This document shows, in pieces, positions 42,029 through 49,364 of a stretch of 54,534 bases of DNA. The notes beneath the pieces were generated by a model, which did not search any database, was not told where the DNA came from, and worked only from the letters and a program-made list of their open reading frames with translations. The position numbers and the translations under genes were made by a program. Origin of the DNA: Stenotrophomonas maltophilia (GTDB lineage Bacteria; Pseudomonadota; Gammaproteobacteria; Xanthomonadales; Xanthomonadaceae); NCBI RefSeq assembly GCF_013464915.1, contig NZ_RAVT01000002.1:37015-91548 (forward strand), written 5' to 3'. Position 1 is the first letter of the stretch. Every line of letters starts with the position of its first letter.

Positions 42029-43464
42029 TGCGCGCCGTTCCCTGTGGGCATGTCGCCCGGCGGGTACTGCCGGTGTGCATCGTGCTGGCCATCAGCGCGT
42101 GCCGTACCGTAGGGCCTGACTACCGGCCTCCGATACCGCCGGCTGCAGGCCCTGGATTTGCATCGATCGAACCCGTACAGGGAGCGTCGGCGGCCGTCAG
42201 CAATGCTCCGTTGCCAGAACGATGGTGGCGGCTGTACGACGACCCCGCGCTCGATGCCCTTGTGCAGCGCGCCCTTGCCGCCAACACCGATCTGCGGATC
42301 GCACAGGCGCGGCTGGAGCAGGCCCGAGCACAGGCACGGGAGGTCCGTGCCGCAGCGGGTGTGGGTACTGCCGTCAGTGCCGGGGCAGGTGCCGGCCAGG
42401 CTTCCAGCCTCGGAATTGGACCCGGCGCAGGCGTGCATGCCAGTTTCGATGCTGGCATCAGCATCGACTACGATCTTGATCTGGCCGGGCGGGTAAAACG
42501 GCTCCTCGAGGCGCAGGACGCGCAGACCGAGGCCGTCGCTGCGGCGCGGGACCTGGCCACCATCGGTATTGTCAGCGACGTGGTGCGCGCGTACACCGAC
42601 AGTTGCGCCGCCGGCGCGAGCCAGCAGGTGGTGGCACGTTCCATCCAGCTGCAGGCCTCGGAGCTGGCATTGATCGAGCGTGCATGGAAGGCCGGGCAGC
42701 AGCCAGCCATCAATGTGACCCGCGCCAGGGGCCTGCTTGGGCAGCTGCAGGCGCAGATACCGCCACTACAGGCCGGCCAGCAATCCGCACTGTCACGACT
42801 GGCGCTGCTGCTGGGACAGGCACCCTCGCAACTGGATGCGCAGTACCAGCACTGCACCTCGATTCCGACCATGGCAGGTGTGGTGCCAGCGGGCGAGGGC
42901 GCCGACCTGATCCGACGACGCCCGGACGTACGTGCGGCCGAGCGTCGACTGGCAGCGGCCACGGCACGGATTGGTGTGGAGACGGCGGGCCTGTATCCCA
43001 GTGTGCATCTTGGCTTGAGTGCGGGTGCCACATCGCGTCGACTGGACCATCTGTTCGACGATTCCGCACTGCGCTATTCGGTAGGCCCGCTGGTGTCATG
43101 GAGCTTTCCGAACCGCTCCGTGGCACGGGCGAGGATAGACGCTGCCGACGCGGCGTCACGGGCTGAACTGGCCGCCTTCGACGGTACGGTTCTCAAGGCG
43201 CTGTCGGAAACAGAGATTGCCGCGGCAGCCTATGCCAAGGCATTGGAAGAGAACGCCGTACTGGTGGATGTGCGCGAGGCGGCCCGACTGGCGCATGCGC
43301 AACAGCAGCAGATGCTGAAGGCAGGAACCGTATCGGCATTGGAAGCGCTGGATGTGGCGCGTAACCTTGCGGCGGCCGAGCAGGCCGTCGCCACCTCCGA
43401 TGCGACGGTCGCTCGAAGCCGCATCGCCCTGTTCCTGGCACTGGGAGGAGGGTGGGAGTCGTAA
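42025..43464 (+). CDS. NodT/OprM-type outer-membrane efflux lipoprotein
   Basis: 479 residues. Lipoprotein signal ending in LAISAC, then the TolC-family repeats: PERWWRLYDDPALDALVQRALAANTDLRIAQARLEQA early and DLIRRRPDVRAAERRLAAATARIGVETAGLYP in the second repeat. It supplies the outer-membrane channel for the preceding pump and adaptor. Overlaps HlyD by ATGA and is followed by a hairpin. Confidence 0.93.
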   Translation: MMRAVPCGHVARRVLPVCIVLAISACRTVGPDYRPPIPPAAGPGFASIEPVQGASAAVSNAPLPERWWRLYDDPALDALVQRALAANTDLRIAQARLEQARAQAREVRAAAGVGTAVSAGAGAGQASSLGIGPGAGVHASFDAGISIDYDLDLAGRVKRLLEAQDAQTEAVAAARDLATIGIVSDVVRAYTDSCAAGASQQVVARSIQLQASELALIERAWKAGQQPAINVTRARGLLGQLQAQIPPLQAGQQSALSRLALLLGQAPSQLDAQYQHCTSIPTMAGVVPAGEGADLIRRRPDVRAAERRLAAATARIGVETAGLYPSVHLGLSAGATSRRLDHLFDDSALRYSVGPLVSWSFPNRSVARARIDAADAASRAELAAFDGTVLKALSETEIAAAAYAKALEENAVLVDVREAARLAHAQQQQMLKAGTVSALEALDVARNLAAAEQAVATSDATVARSRIALFLALGGGWES

Positions 43465-43481
43465 GGAAGGGCCGCAATGCA

Positions 43482-43505
43482 ATCGGGGCCATGGCTGGCC
43501 CCGAT
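43482..43505. terminator. Hairpin between convergent efflux operon and ndh
   Basis: Perfect 9-bp stem ATCGGGGCC/GGCCCCGAT with a 6-base loop, lying in the 55-base gap between converging genes. There is no T run, so intrinsic termination is only possible. Confidence 0.5.
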
Positions 43506-43519
43506 GCACCGTCCTCTCC

Positions 43520-44812
43520 TCAGGCAAGACGAACGCGCGGTTGAACGCAGCTGTTCAGGCGTTCGGCCATCCACAGCAGCGTCGCCTTGCGGAAGCCATG
43601 CAGCGCATGCTGGTGGCGACGATAAAGCAGCGCATGGCTGAGATGTGCGAATCGTCCCTTGATCGACGCGCCACGGAAGAATCCGAAGTCTCCCAGCGTG
43701 CCAAAGGCGTTGTAGTCACTGATCGAAACAAGTGCACCGAAGTCACGGAACGTGAACTCGGGCAGCGGCCGGCCCTCCAGCCAGGCCGGAAGGTGACGGG
43801 CCAGATGCTGCGCTTGCTGGGTGGCCACCTGTGCCGTAGGTGGCAGGGCGCGCGTGGCACCGGCCAAGGTCAGGCTTGCGGCATCCCCGAGCACGAAGAC
43901 GGTGTCGTCCGTTGTGGATTGCAGGCTGGGGCGCACACGAACCTGATTGGCATGATTGAGCTCCAGCCCATCCAGCCCCTCTGCAAACGTGATGCCTTTC
44001 ACCCCGGCCGCCCAGACCATGAGGTCTGCGGGAACCAGGTTGCCATTGGCCTGACGGAAGCCTTCGGCCTCGGCGGCGATCACGGATGCCCCGGTCAGAA
44101 CCTGGAAACCGATGTGTCGCAACTGGTGTGTGGCCGACGCCGAGATCGCTGGGGTAAACGCCTGCAGGATGCGCGGGCCTCCCTCCAGCAGGGTCAGATC
44201 CAGGCGATCACGCAGGGTAGGGTCTGCATAGCTGGAAGCGAGCTCCAGCAACCGGCTCAGTTCCGCAGCCAGCTCCACACCGGTGGCGCCGCCCCCGACA
44301 ATGGCCACACGCAGGCGCTCGTCCTGGGCCATGGCACGCATCACCCGGGTTCGAAGTGCATCGTTGAAGACTTCGGCCTGGGCCAGGCTGTCGATGAAGT
44401 GACAGTGCTCGCGGACACCGGGCGTGCCGAAATCATTGGCATGGCTACCCATGGCGAGGATGAGCACGTCGTAGGGGATTCGATGCGCGGGTACCCGCAA
44501 CTCTCCGTCGGGTGAGCGCAGGTCGCCGATAAGGACTTCCCGTGATTCCCGGTCCAGACCGCGCATTTCCCCCGGCTGGTAAGTGAAACCGTGCTCGCTT
44601 GCATGGGCCAGCAGTACCACCTGTTGCTGCTGCAGGCTGCGCGTGCCCGCTGCCAGCGTGTGCAGCATGGGCTTCCAGATATGGGTGGGGCTCTTGTCCA
44701 CCACAGTGACGGCGGCACGACCGCTGCGACCCAGCCGTTGGCCGAGCTGGGTGGCAAGCAGCAAGCCGGCGATGCCACCGCCGACGATGACGATTCTCTT
44801 CTGATCTGACAT
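43520..44812 (-). CDS. ndh: Type II NADH dehydrogenase-like FAD/NAD(P)-disulfide oxidoreductase
   Basis: 430 residues. FAD motif VGGGIAGLLLATQLG, NADH motif VGGGATGVELAAELSRL, DLMVWAAG, and the FAD-closing FVLGDAASL; QVATQQAQHLARHL and the C-terminal amphipathic region match NDH-2 enzymes that attach to the inner membrane and pass electrons from NADH to quinone without proton pumping. ATG 44812 is chosen since it begins the FAD fold. It is 49 bases downstream of an SDR gene on the same strand, probably in one operon, and may serve to reoxidise NADH made by it. Confidence 0.9.
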   Translation of the reverse strand: MSDQKRIVIVGGGIAGLLLATQLGQRLGRSGRAAVTVVDKSPTHIWKPMLHTLAAGTRSLQQQQVVLLAHASEHGFTYQPGEMRGLDRESREVLIGDLRSPDGELRVPAHRIPYDVLILAMGSHANDFGTPGVREHCHFIDSLAQAEVFNDALRTRVMRAMAQDERLRVAIVGGGATGVELAAELSRLLELASSYADPTLRDRLDLTLLEGGPRILQAFTPAISASATHQLRHIGFQVLTGASVIAAEAEGFRQANGNLVPADLMVWAAGVKGITFAEGLDGLELNHANQVRVRPSLQSTTDDTVFVLGDAASLTLAGATRALPPTAQVATQQAQHLARHLPAWLEGRPLPEFTFRDFGALVSISDYNAFGTLGDFGFFRGASIKGRFAHLSHALLYRRHQHALHGFRKATLLWMAERLNSCVQPRVRLA

Positions 44813-44861
44813 GGGGTGTGCCTGTTGGCGCGAGGGCGAGACCGTCCCGCGCCGGATGGGC

Positions 44862-45620
44862 TCAGACGATGACGTAGCCGCCATCGACAACGATCTCGGC
44901 ACCGGTGACATAGGACGCTTCGTCGCTGGCCAGGAACAGCACCACATTGGCAACTTCCTCTGCACGTCCGAAGCGACCAAGCGGGATGCGCGAGCGCATG
45001 CCATGGTTGGCGCCATCGTTGGCGATCAGGTCCTTGTTCTGTGGTGTGTCGATGATGCCTGGGTGCACCGAGTTGACGCGGATGTTGAAGCTGGCGAACT
45101 CGGCAGCAGCGCCCTTGGCAAGCAGGCGATTGGCGCCCTTGGACGGGCAATAGCCAGGATGGATGCCGGTGATGGCCACGAGTCCACAGATGGACGACAT
45201 GTTCACGATCGAGCCCTTGCCCGCGCGCTTCATGTGCGGACTGACCGCCTTCATGCCGAGGAAATGGCTGTTGAGGTTGAGCTGGATGATGGCGTTGAAG
45301 CCTTCCAGCGTGGCGTTGTCCCAGGTATCAAAAGGGCCGGGAAGCCCTGCATTGTTGACCAGGACGTCGATGCGGCCGTGCGCTGCGATGACCTGGTCGA
45401 CCACGTCGTTCCACTGGTCTTCGCGGGTGACATCCAAGGGCAGGGCCGTGGCCGACAGGCCTTCAGCACTGAGCTCCGCCGCAATGGCCTGCGCTGCGTC
45501 GGCACGGATGTCAGTGATGAACGCGTGGGCGCCCTCGCGTGCGAACAGGCGGGCATCGGCTGCCCCCATGCCGGCCCCTGCGCCGGTGATGATTGCTACT
45601 TTGTCCTTCAAACGTGCCAT
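44862..45620 (-). CDS. Short-chain dehydrogenase/reductase (NAD-type)
   Basis: 252 residues. GAGAGMGAADARLF loop with Asp after the second strand (ITDIRAD, which favours NAD(H)), NNAG, MSS, the active-site YCPSK and PGIIDTP. Paralogue of the SDR at 28362. It precedes the ndh-like gene, suggesting an oxidative reaction that feeds NADH to NDH-2. The true substrate is unknown. Confidence 0.9.
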   Translation of the reverse strand: MARLKDKVAIITGAGAGMGAADARLFAREGAHAFITDIRADAAQAIAAELSAEGLSATALPLDVTREDQWNDVVDQVIAAHGRIDVLVNNAGLPGPFDTWDNATLEGFNAIIQLNLNSHFLGMKAVSPHMKRAGKGSIVNMSSICGLVAITGIHPGYCPSKGANRLLAKGAAAEFASFNIRVNSVHPGIIDTPQNKDLIANDGANHGMRSRIPLGRFGRAEEVANVVLFLASDEASYVTGAEIVVDGGYVIV

Positions 45621-45819
45621 GTGAACGCCTCTGTACTATGGATCATGGGTTGAGAGGCCCATGCGCTACGGCTGACTGGCCGGCGCAGGGCTCGCATCCA
45701 TTGGGCGCTCTGGAACCTCCTAATCCCATGTGCGGGCGTTCGCATTACCTGCGGGATTGTTCGTGCCTGGATTCTGCTGGTGTCCGCCTTGTCCATCAGG
45801 CCTCTCGCCGAGGAGCCCC

Positions 45820-46183
45820 ATTGAAATCCGGCCCACCAGCGCGGACGACATCTGTGGCCGCCCTGGAAGGGCGCGTGGCCGGGATGTACAAGCTGGGCGC
45901 CAACTTCCCGGATCTGGGGGCGCATGTGGCCAGCGCCACCTATGTGGTTGATCCTCGGGTACAAGGTCGCGGCATTGGCCGGGCGCTTGCGGAGCACAGT
46001 CTTGATCGAGCCAGATCGGAAGGCTTTCTGGCCATGCAGCTCAATTACGTGGTCAGCACCAATGCGCCAGCGGTTGAGCTGTACCGGAAGCTGGGCTTTG
46101 CCGTGGTCGGGACGCTACCGGCGGCGTTCCGGCATCGAACGTTGGGGTTGGTCGATGTATATGTGATGCACCGGTTTCTATAG
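45820..46183 (+). pseudogene. GNAT acetyltransferase with internal deletion and frameshift
   Basis: A GNAT start, IEIRPTSADDI, is readable from 45820 in one frame. About 10 codons later a different frame carries the C-terminal half: EGRVAGMYKLGANFPDLG, VDPRVQGRGIGRAL (acetyl-CoA pyrophosphate loop) and AVELYRKLGFAVVGTLP. The central 40-60 residues expected between the two parts are missing, so an out-of-frame deletion joined both ends. The initiating codon also reads ATT. The remaining C-terminal frame, open from 45593, is unlikely to give a working enzyme. The gene lies about 130 bp from the dif site. Confidence 0.7.
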
Positions 46184-46314
46184 GGCGACGGGGAGGCTGC
46201 GGATTCCGTTTGACTATCGGCGTTGCGAGGAGTGAGTGGAAAGGCTGGAGGCCAGGGCTGAGGTCCGGGATCTCAGTGCTGGGGAGGTTCCGGTCTGCTG
46301 GGTGCTGGTCCCGT

Positions 46315-46342
46315 TGTAAACATAATATACATTATGCGAAAT
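46315..46342 (-). other. dif: dif-like XerC/XerD recombination site
   Basis: On the minus strand this 28-bp site has XerC arm ATTTCGCATAA, centre TGTATA and XerD arm TTATGTTTACA. The inner 20 bases, CGCATAATGTATATTATGTT, are identical to the inner 20 bases of E. coli dif as I recall it, and the outer bases have the form known for Xanthomonas dif. It is probably the chromosomal dif site in the replication terminus, where chromosome dimers are resolved, and a preferred insertion site for filamentous phages. The rest of 46184-46465 holds no gene. Confidence 0.88.
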
Positions 46343-46465
46343 ACGGCGCATGCGCCGGATCGGTCGGCGCGGCGCTGCTTTCGTTGGTTCGGTTTGGCAA
46401 TGGCTGGGGCTCTGGCTCGGCTCTTGCCTCCCTGCAAGCTCCCCCGACAAGGATGAGCTTGCAGC

Positions 46466-46837
46466 ATGATCGAGATCGATCCGCACGACCGAATTGACCT
46501 GACTGGCCCTTGGGCCGGTTTCGGATTCCAAGCTGGGCATATGTTCACCCCGGAAGGTCATCAGCTGGAGCCCGGCGACATGGCCTGGTGGTCGCTGACC
46601 TGCAACATCGCCCGGGAATGGCGGCTGATGATGGCTGCTGCCCGGGCCCAGTCCGCTACCCGATCGGTGCCGCCCCGAAAGGCTTCTGCCAAAAAGAAAT
46701 CCAGCGTCATATACCTTGCAGAAGTACTCAGAATTCGCCGAGACCGCCGGTTGGGCGTGGGTGATCGCGGCGCCGACGCCGAGACGTCCAATGTGGTCTA
46801 CATGCGCCGTGGGCCAAGGCCGCGTCAGCGCGTGTGA
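46466..46837 (+). CDS. Phage-related DUF3653-like protein
   Basis: 123 residues. The start DPHDRIDLTGPWAGFGFQAG and TPEGHQLEPGDMAWWSL resemble the DLTGPWAG-SPDG pattern of DUF3653 proteins encoded by Xanthomonas and Stenotrophomonas filamentous phages, which are thought to be regulatory. The C-terminus is basic (PPRKASAKKKS) and then Arg-rich. It lies 124 bases from dif on the side where such phages integrate, so it is probably a remnant of one. Confidence 0.6.
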   Translation: MIEIDPHDRIDLTGPWAGFGFQAGHMFTPEGHQLEPGDMAWWSLTCNIAREWRLMMAAARAQSATRSVPPRKASAKKKSSVIYLAEVLRIRRDRRLGVGDRGADAETSNVVYMRRGPRPRQRV

Positions 46838-46861
46838 GGCGACTGCGTAGGGGCGCCGCCC

Positions 46862-47362
46862 CTACACCCCCTGTTGCTCCCACTTCTCTGCCTCCGCTGT
46901 CACCCAGCTCGGCTTCTGATGCCACATTTGCACCAGTACCTGGGCTACTTTCTGCCCTTCACCTTCCAGAGGTCGGCCAAGTCTTAGCCGGTTGATGATC
47001 GCCCCGATGAGTATGTACACCATGGCTGCGGGGTCAATCGTTGTTGGCTCGGAGGGGTCTCTTGCATGCTTCACTGCGTTCTTGGTGGCGTACAGGAATT
47101 TCCAAGCTGCTTTGGATTCCATTCCTAGGCCCCCAGCGCTCTCTGGCCGACACGCCCAATCAACCATGGTGTCGATTGCTCTCGGCTGTTGTTCTTTTAG
47201 CCAGCCTAAAGTGTCACTAATCAGCGCGCCATAGATCTCTTCCGCGACAGCTGAAAGCGTCACTACTACTGCTGGGTGAGCGCTGGACAAAAACGCCTTG
47301 CAAGCGGCATCGAAATGGGCATCAGCCACTTCCTGCTTGCTGTACTGGAATTCATCGCTCAT
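46862..47362 (-). CDS. Hypothetical protein with HEPN-like NAVKHA segment
   Basis: 166 residues, no signal or membrane segment, mainly helical. ADAHFDAACKAFLSSAHPAVVVTL and ATKNAVKHARDPSEPTT recall small helical proteins with a HEPN-like fold, but no catalytic RxxxxH motif is clear. It overlaps the 3' end of the signal-peptide gene upstream by 11 bp, so the two form an operon. Function unknown; the lower GC content than the flanking core genes fits acquired DNA. Confidence 0.7.
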   Translation of the reverse strand: MSDEFQYSKQEVADAHFDAACKAFLSSAHPAVVVTLSAVAEEIYGALISDTLGWLKEQQPRAIDTMVDWACRPESAGGLGMESKAAWKFLYATKNAVKHARDPSEPTTIDPAAMVYILIGAIINRLRLGRPLEGEGQKVAQVLVQMWHQKPSWVTAEAEKWEQQGV

Positions 47363-47765
47363 ATGTCCTGCACCTCAGCCATTCGCCCTTGGAATTCCGT
47401 AGTTGCTCCCAGCCGTTGTTTAGGCGACGCATTGCGGTTCCGCCCATGCAGGCAGCTCCCAACTTCCTTGCATCTTCACTGCCATAAGCAGGCACGCGAA
47501 CAATCTCACTCGATGGCGTCGGTATGCCCTGTCGACGCGCCTCGCCTTGGATCAACGAGCGCTCAAGGTCCGCACAATAAAGCCGGATTCGTGGATCAAC
47601 GTGCTCCTGGCATTTGAGCGGTTCGGCTCCAAGGTTGATCGCCTTTGGTGCGGGCGGCACGTACTTGGGCAATGGCTGTGGGCCAGTTGCCGAGCGCATT
47701 TGCTGTGCATGTAGCGATCCTGCCAGCAAAAGTGAACCCAGAATCAGTCCTAATCGAATGTCCAT
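47352..47765 (-). CDS. Hypothetical secreted or periplasmic protein
   Basis: 137 residues with a signal peptide (cleavage near SLHA-QQ). The mature protein has four Cys (in LKCQEH, YCADLE, AACMGG and LRCRTY), which could form two disulfides in the periplasm. The ATG at 47765 is preceded by GGGGGCG and begins the signal peptide; the 8-residue longer frame lacks this. I do not recognise the family. Confidence 0.7.
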   Translation of the reverse strand: MDIRLGLILGSLLLAGSLHAQQMRSATGPQPLPKYVPPAPKAINLGAEPLKCQEHVDPRIRLYCADLERSLIQGEARRQGIPTPSSEIVRVPAYGSEDARKLGAACMGGTAMRRLNNGWEQLRNSKGEWLRCRTYER

Positions 47766-47925
47766 TTCGCCCCCAAAGGTTGAGGGCATGGTATCTCATT
47801 CTAAATCGCGTGATGCGTCACGGTTATCAGAAGCTGGCCTGATACGGCGGCGTTTCGGGGAACGTGCCCAGCGGGCGCTTGCCAACTGCAATCAAGGTGC
47901 TCCCGTTCGCCGCGGCGGTGGTCGG

Positions 47926-48007
47926 CTAGTCGCCCTCGGGGAATGCCAGTTCGTTCAGCACCGCGAGCATGTCCACGCAGGGGGGGGCAGTCAATGCCGA
48001 CCGTCAA
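47926..48007 (-). other. Possible small ORF interrupted at a G8 tract
   Basis: On the minus strand, a TTG at 48007 followed by TVGIDCPP would continue as CVDMLAVLNELAFPEGD and a TAG stop (47926-47928) if one C were removed from the C8 run at 47980-47987. As given, the frame shifts. The peptide would be about 26 residues, so it may not be a gene. The surrounding 47790-48029 has no other credible coding sequence. Confidence 0.25.
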
Positions 48008-48029
48008 GGTTCCATCGAGGCTCCTGAAT

Positions 48030-48236
48030 TCACTGACTCCCCTGTGCTGCCAGCAGTTCACCATGCTTGGTGGCACTAATCTCAGCCTTTGCGAGCGCCA
48101 TGACCTGGGCTTCGCGTGACTGTTGCGAGGCGGTGCAGTCACGCCGATCGAGCAGGCACGAAACCAGCTTTGCACCGCCGATGGAGACCGCCATAGTCGC
48201 TCCTACCAAGACGAAGGCCAAAAGTGGTTCGGTCAT
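48030..48236 (-). CDS. Small single-pass membrane protein
   Basis: 68 residues: an N-terminal membrane helix (about 5-26), a Cys-containing stretch (SCLLDRRDC) and an Ala/Lys/Glu-rich helical tail. Size and layout recall small accessory proteins of phages and plasmids, but no family is recognised. Its start is 41 bases from the divergent gene at 48278. Confidence 0.55.
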   Translation of the reverse strand: MTEPLLAFVLVGATMAVSIGGAKLVSCLLDRRDCTASQQSREAQVMALAKAEISATKHGELLAAQGSQ

Positions 48237-48277
48237 GCCAGAATCTCCGGAACATTCGAGTTTGAATCGGAGGGGGA

Positions 48278-48892
48278 ATGAAGAAGTTCTGGGCTAGCAA
48301 CAAACACTTTCTGATTGGTGTCGCAATCGGCATTGCGTTCGGCATGGTTTTCACGATGGTGATTCGTGAAGCAGAACCGTTCGGAAGCAAGGCCGATTGG
48401 GTGGCTGCATTTGGCACTTGGGCAATCGGCATCGCGGCCACCTACCTGGCGGTGGAGACTCGAAAGCAAGCGCTCAGTGCGGAGCGCGATCGCCGAGTCG
48501 CTAGGCAGAGCCAGTTTCTCTACAGCTTGACCCACGCAACTGTCTTGGTTGGTGGCGCTGACAGGTTCCTCGACGCCGAAGTCGAGGGCAGGACTTGGGC
48601 TGACTATGACGAGCTGCTTGATGCCCTGGGTACTTACGCGCAAGAGATTCCGGTGACCTCCGACGTAGCTGACCACGTCCCGCACGAGGTGATCTCGGAA
48701 ATGGTCATCGTCAATGAGATGCTGCGGATAGTGCGGCGGGACCTGGCCAAGGAGCGAGAACGCATATCGCCCTTTGTCGTGCAAAATGCTCCGATGTCTG
48801 ACGCAACACTTTCTAACCTAAGGAAGATGCGTGGCCGCTTGAATGACATAACGACTCGTAGCAACGGTGTCATCAAGTTGATGACGAGTTAG
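48278..48892 (+). CDS. Hypothetical membrane protein with two N-terminal helices
   Basis: 204 residues: membrane helices at about 10-28 and 40-58, then a soluble helical domain (ETRKQALSAERDRRVARQSQF onward) on the cytoplasmic side. The layout is like the many small orphan membrane proteins of mobile islands with a short N-terminal double helix and a coiled region. A strong GGAGGGGG precedes the ATG. A stable hairpin follows at 48931-48959. Function unknown. Confidence 0.75.
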   Translation: MKKFWASNKHFLIGVAIGIAFGMVFTMVIREAEPFGSKADWVAAFGTWAIGIAATYLAVETRKQALSAERDRRVARQSQFLYSLTHATVLVGGADRFLDAEVEGRTWADYDELLDALGTYAQEIPVTSDVADHVPHEVISEMVIVNEMLRIVRRDLAKERERISPFVVQNAPMSDATLSNLRKMRGRLNDITTRSNGVIKLMTS

Positions 48893-48902
48893 TTGGCAGA
48901 AC

Positions 48903-49352
48903 ATGCCGCATCTCCCCTCCCAAGTGACTGCCCCAAGGAGCCCGCCAGCGGCCTTGGGGTGGGAGGCGTGTGGTATTAGCTACGGCAAGGACCTCGCGCC
49001 CCGCCTCGGCGTGCGACCGCCTGCGATTAGCAACTATCGAAAGCGCATTTCGCACCCAGATGCCATGGTTTGCGCAACTCTGGCCGGCCTAACAGGTGTG
49101 CCGCTTACTCGCGTGCTGGGTGTATTCGGCGAGGCGCGAGCTATCAGCCGGGAGGAAAAGGCGGTGTGGAGGAAGCTGGCGGCAACTGCATTGGCACTAT
49201 GCTTGGCTGTGGGTTTGCCCTGCCCTATAAGGCACATGCAGCAGCCTCAGGATTTGAGAGCGCGAATGCTGTATACATATGCGCAATGGTGCATCCGTCG
49301 AATCTGGGCTTCGTCGTTTCCTCATGGCAATGACTGGAGCCTTGCGACATGA
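48903..49352 (+). CDS. Phage-type DUF3693-like DNA-binding protein, start uncertain
   Basis: Up to 149 residues. The central part, LAPRLGVRPPAISNYRKRISHPDAMVCATLAGLTGVPLTRVL, is a helix-turn-helix followed by EARAISREEKAVWRKLAATALALCLAVGLPC, a pattern shared with DUF3693 proteins of Xanthomonadaceae filamentous phages, which end in a hydrophobic segment. The N-terminus before ISYGKDL does not match and contains a hairpin (CCCCAAGG 48931-48938 with CCTTGGGG 48952-48959), so the gene may be 5'-truncated or start at a non-ATG codon. The last 40 residues are also atypical. Probably part of a decayed prophage. Confidence 0.5.
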   Translation: MPHLPSQVTAPRSPPAALGWEACGISYGKDLAPRLGVRPPAISNYRKRISHPDAMVCATLAGLTGVPLTRVLGVFGEARAISREEKAVWRKLAATALALCLAVGLPCPIRHMQQPQDLRARMLYTYAQWCIRRIWASSFPHGNDWSLAT

Positions 49353-49364
49353 CAGCCGCCCCAA

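Noticed and set aside
45621-45819. tRNA or small gene between the SDR and the GNAT remnant
   Set aside because: No cloverleaf or conserved protein could be recognised; short frames on both strands lack homology-like features.
49272-49287. Second dif-like site, TATACATATGCGCAAT
   Set aside because: It needs a one-base gap and has no XerD arm; it lies inside a coding-like frame. Too weak to mark the other end of an integrated element.
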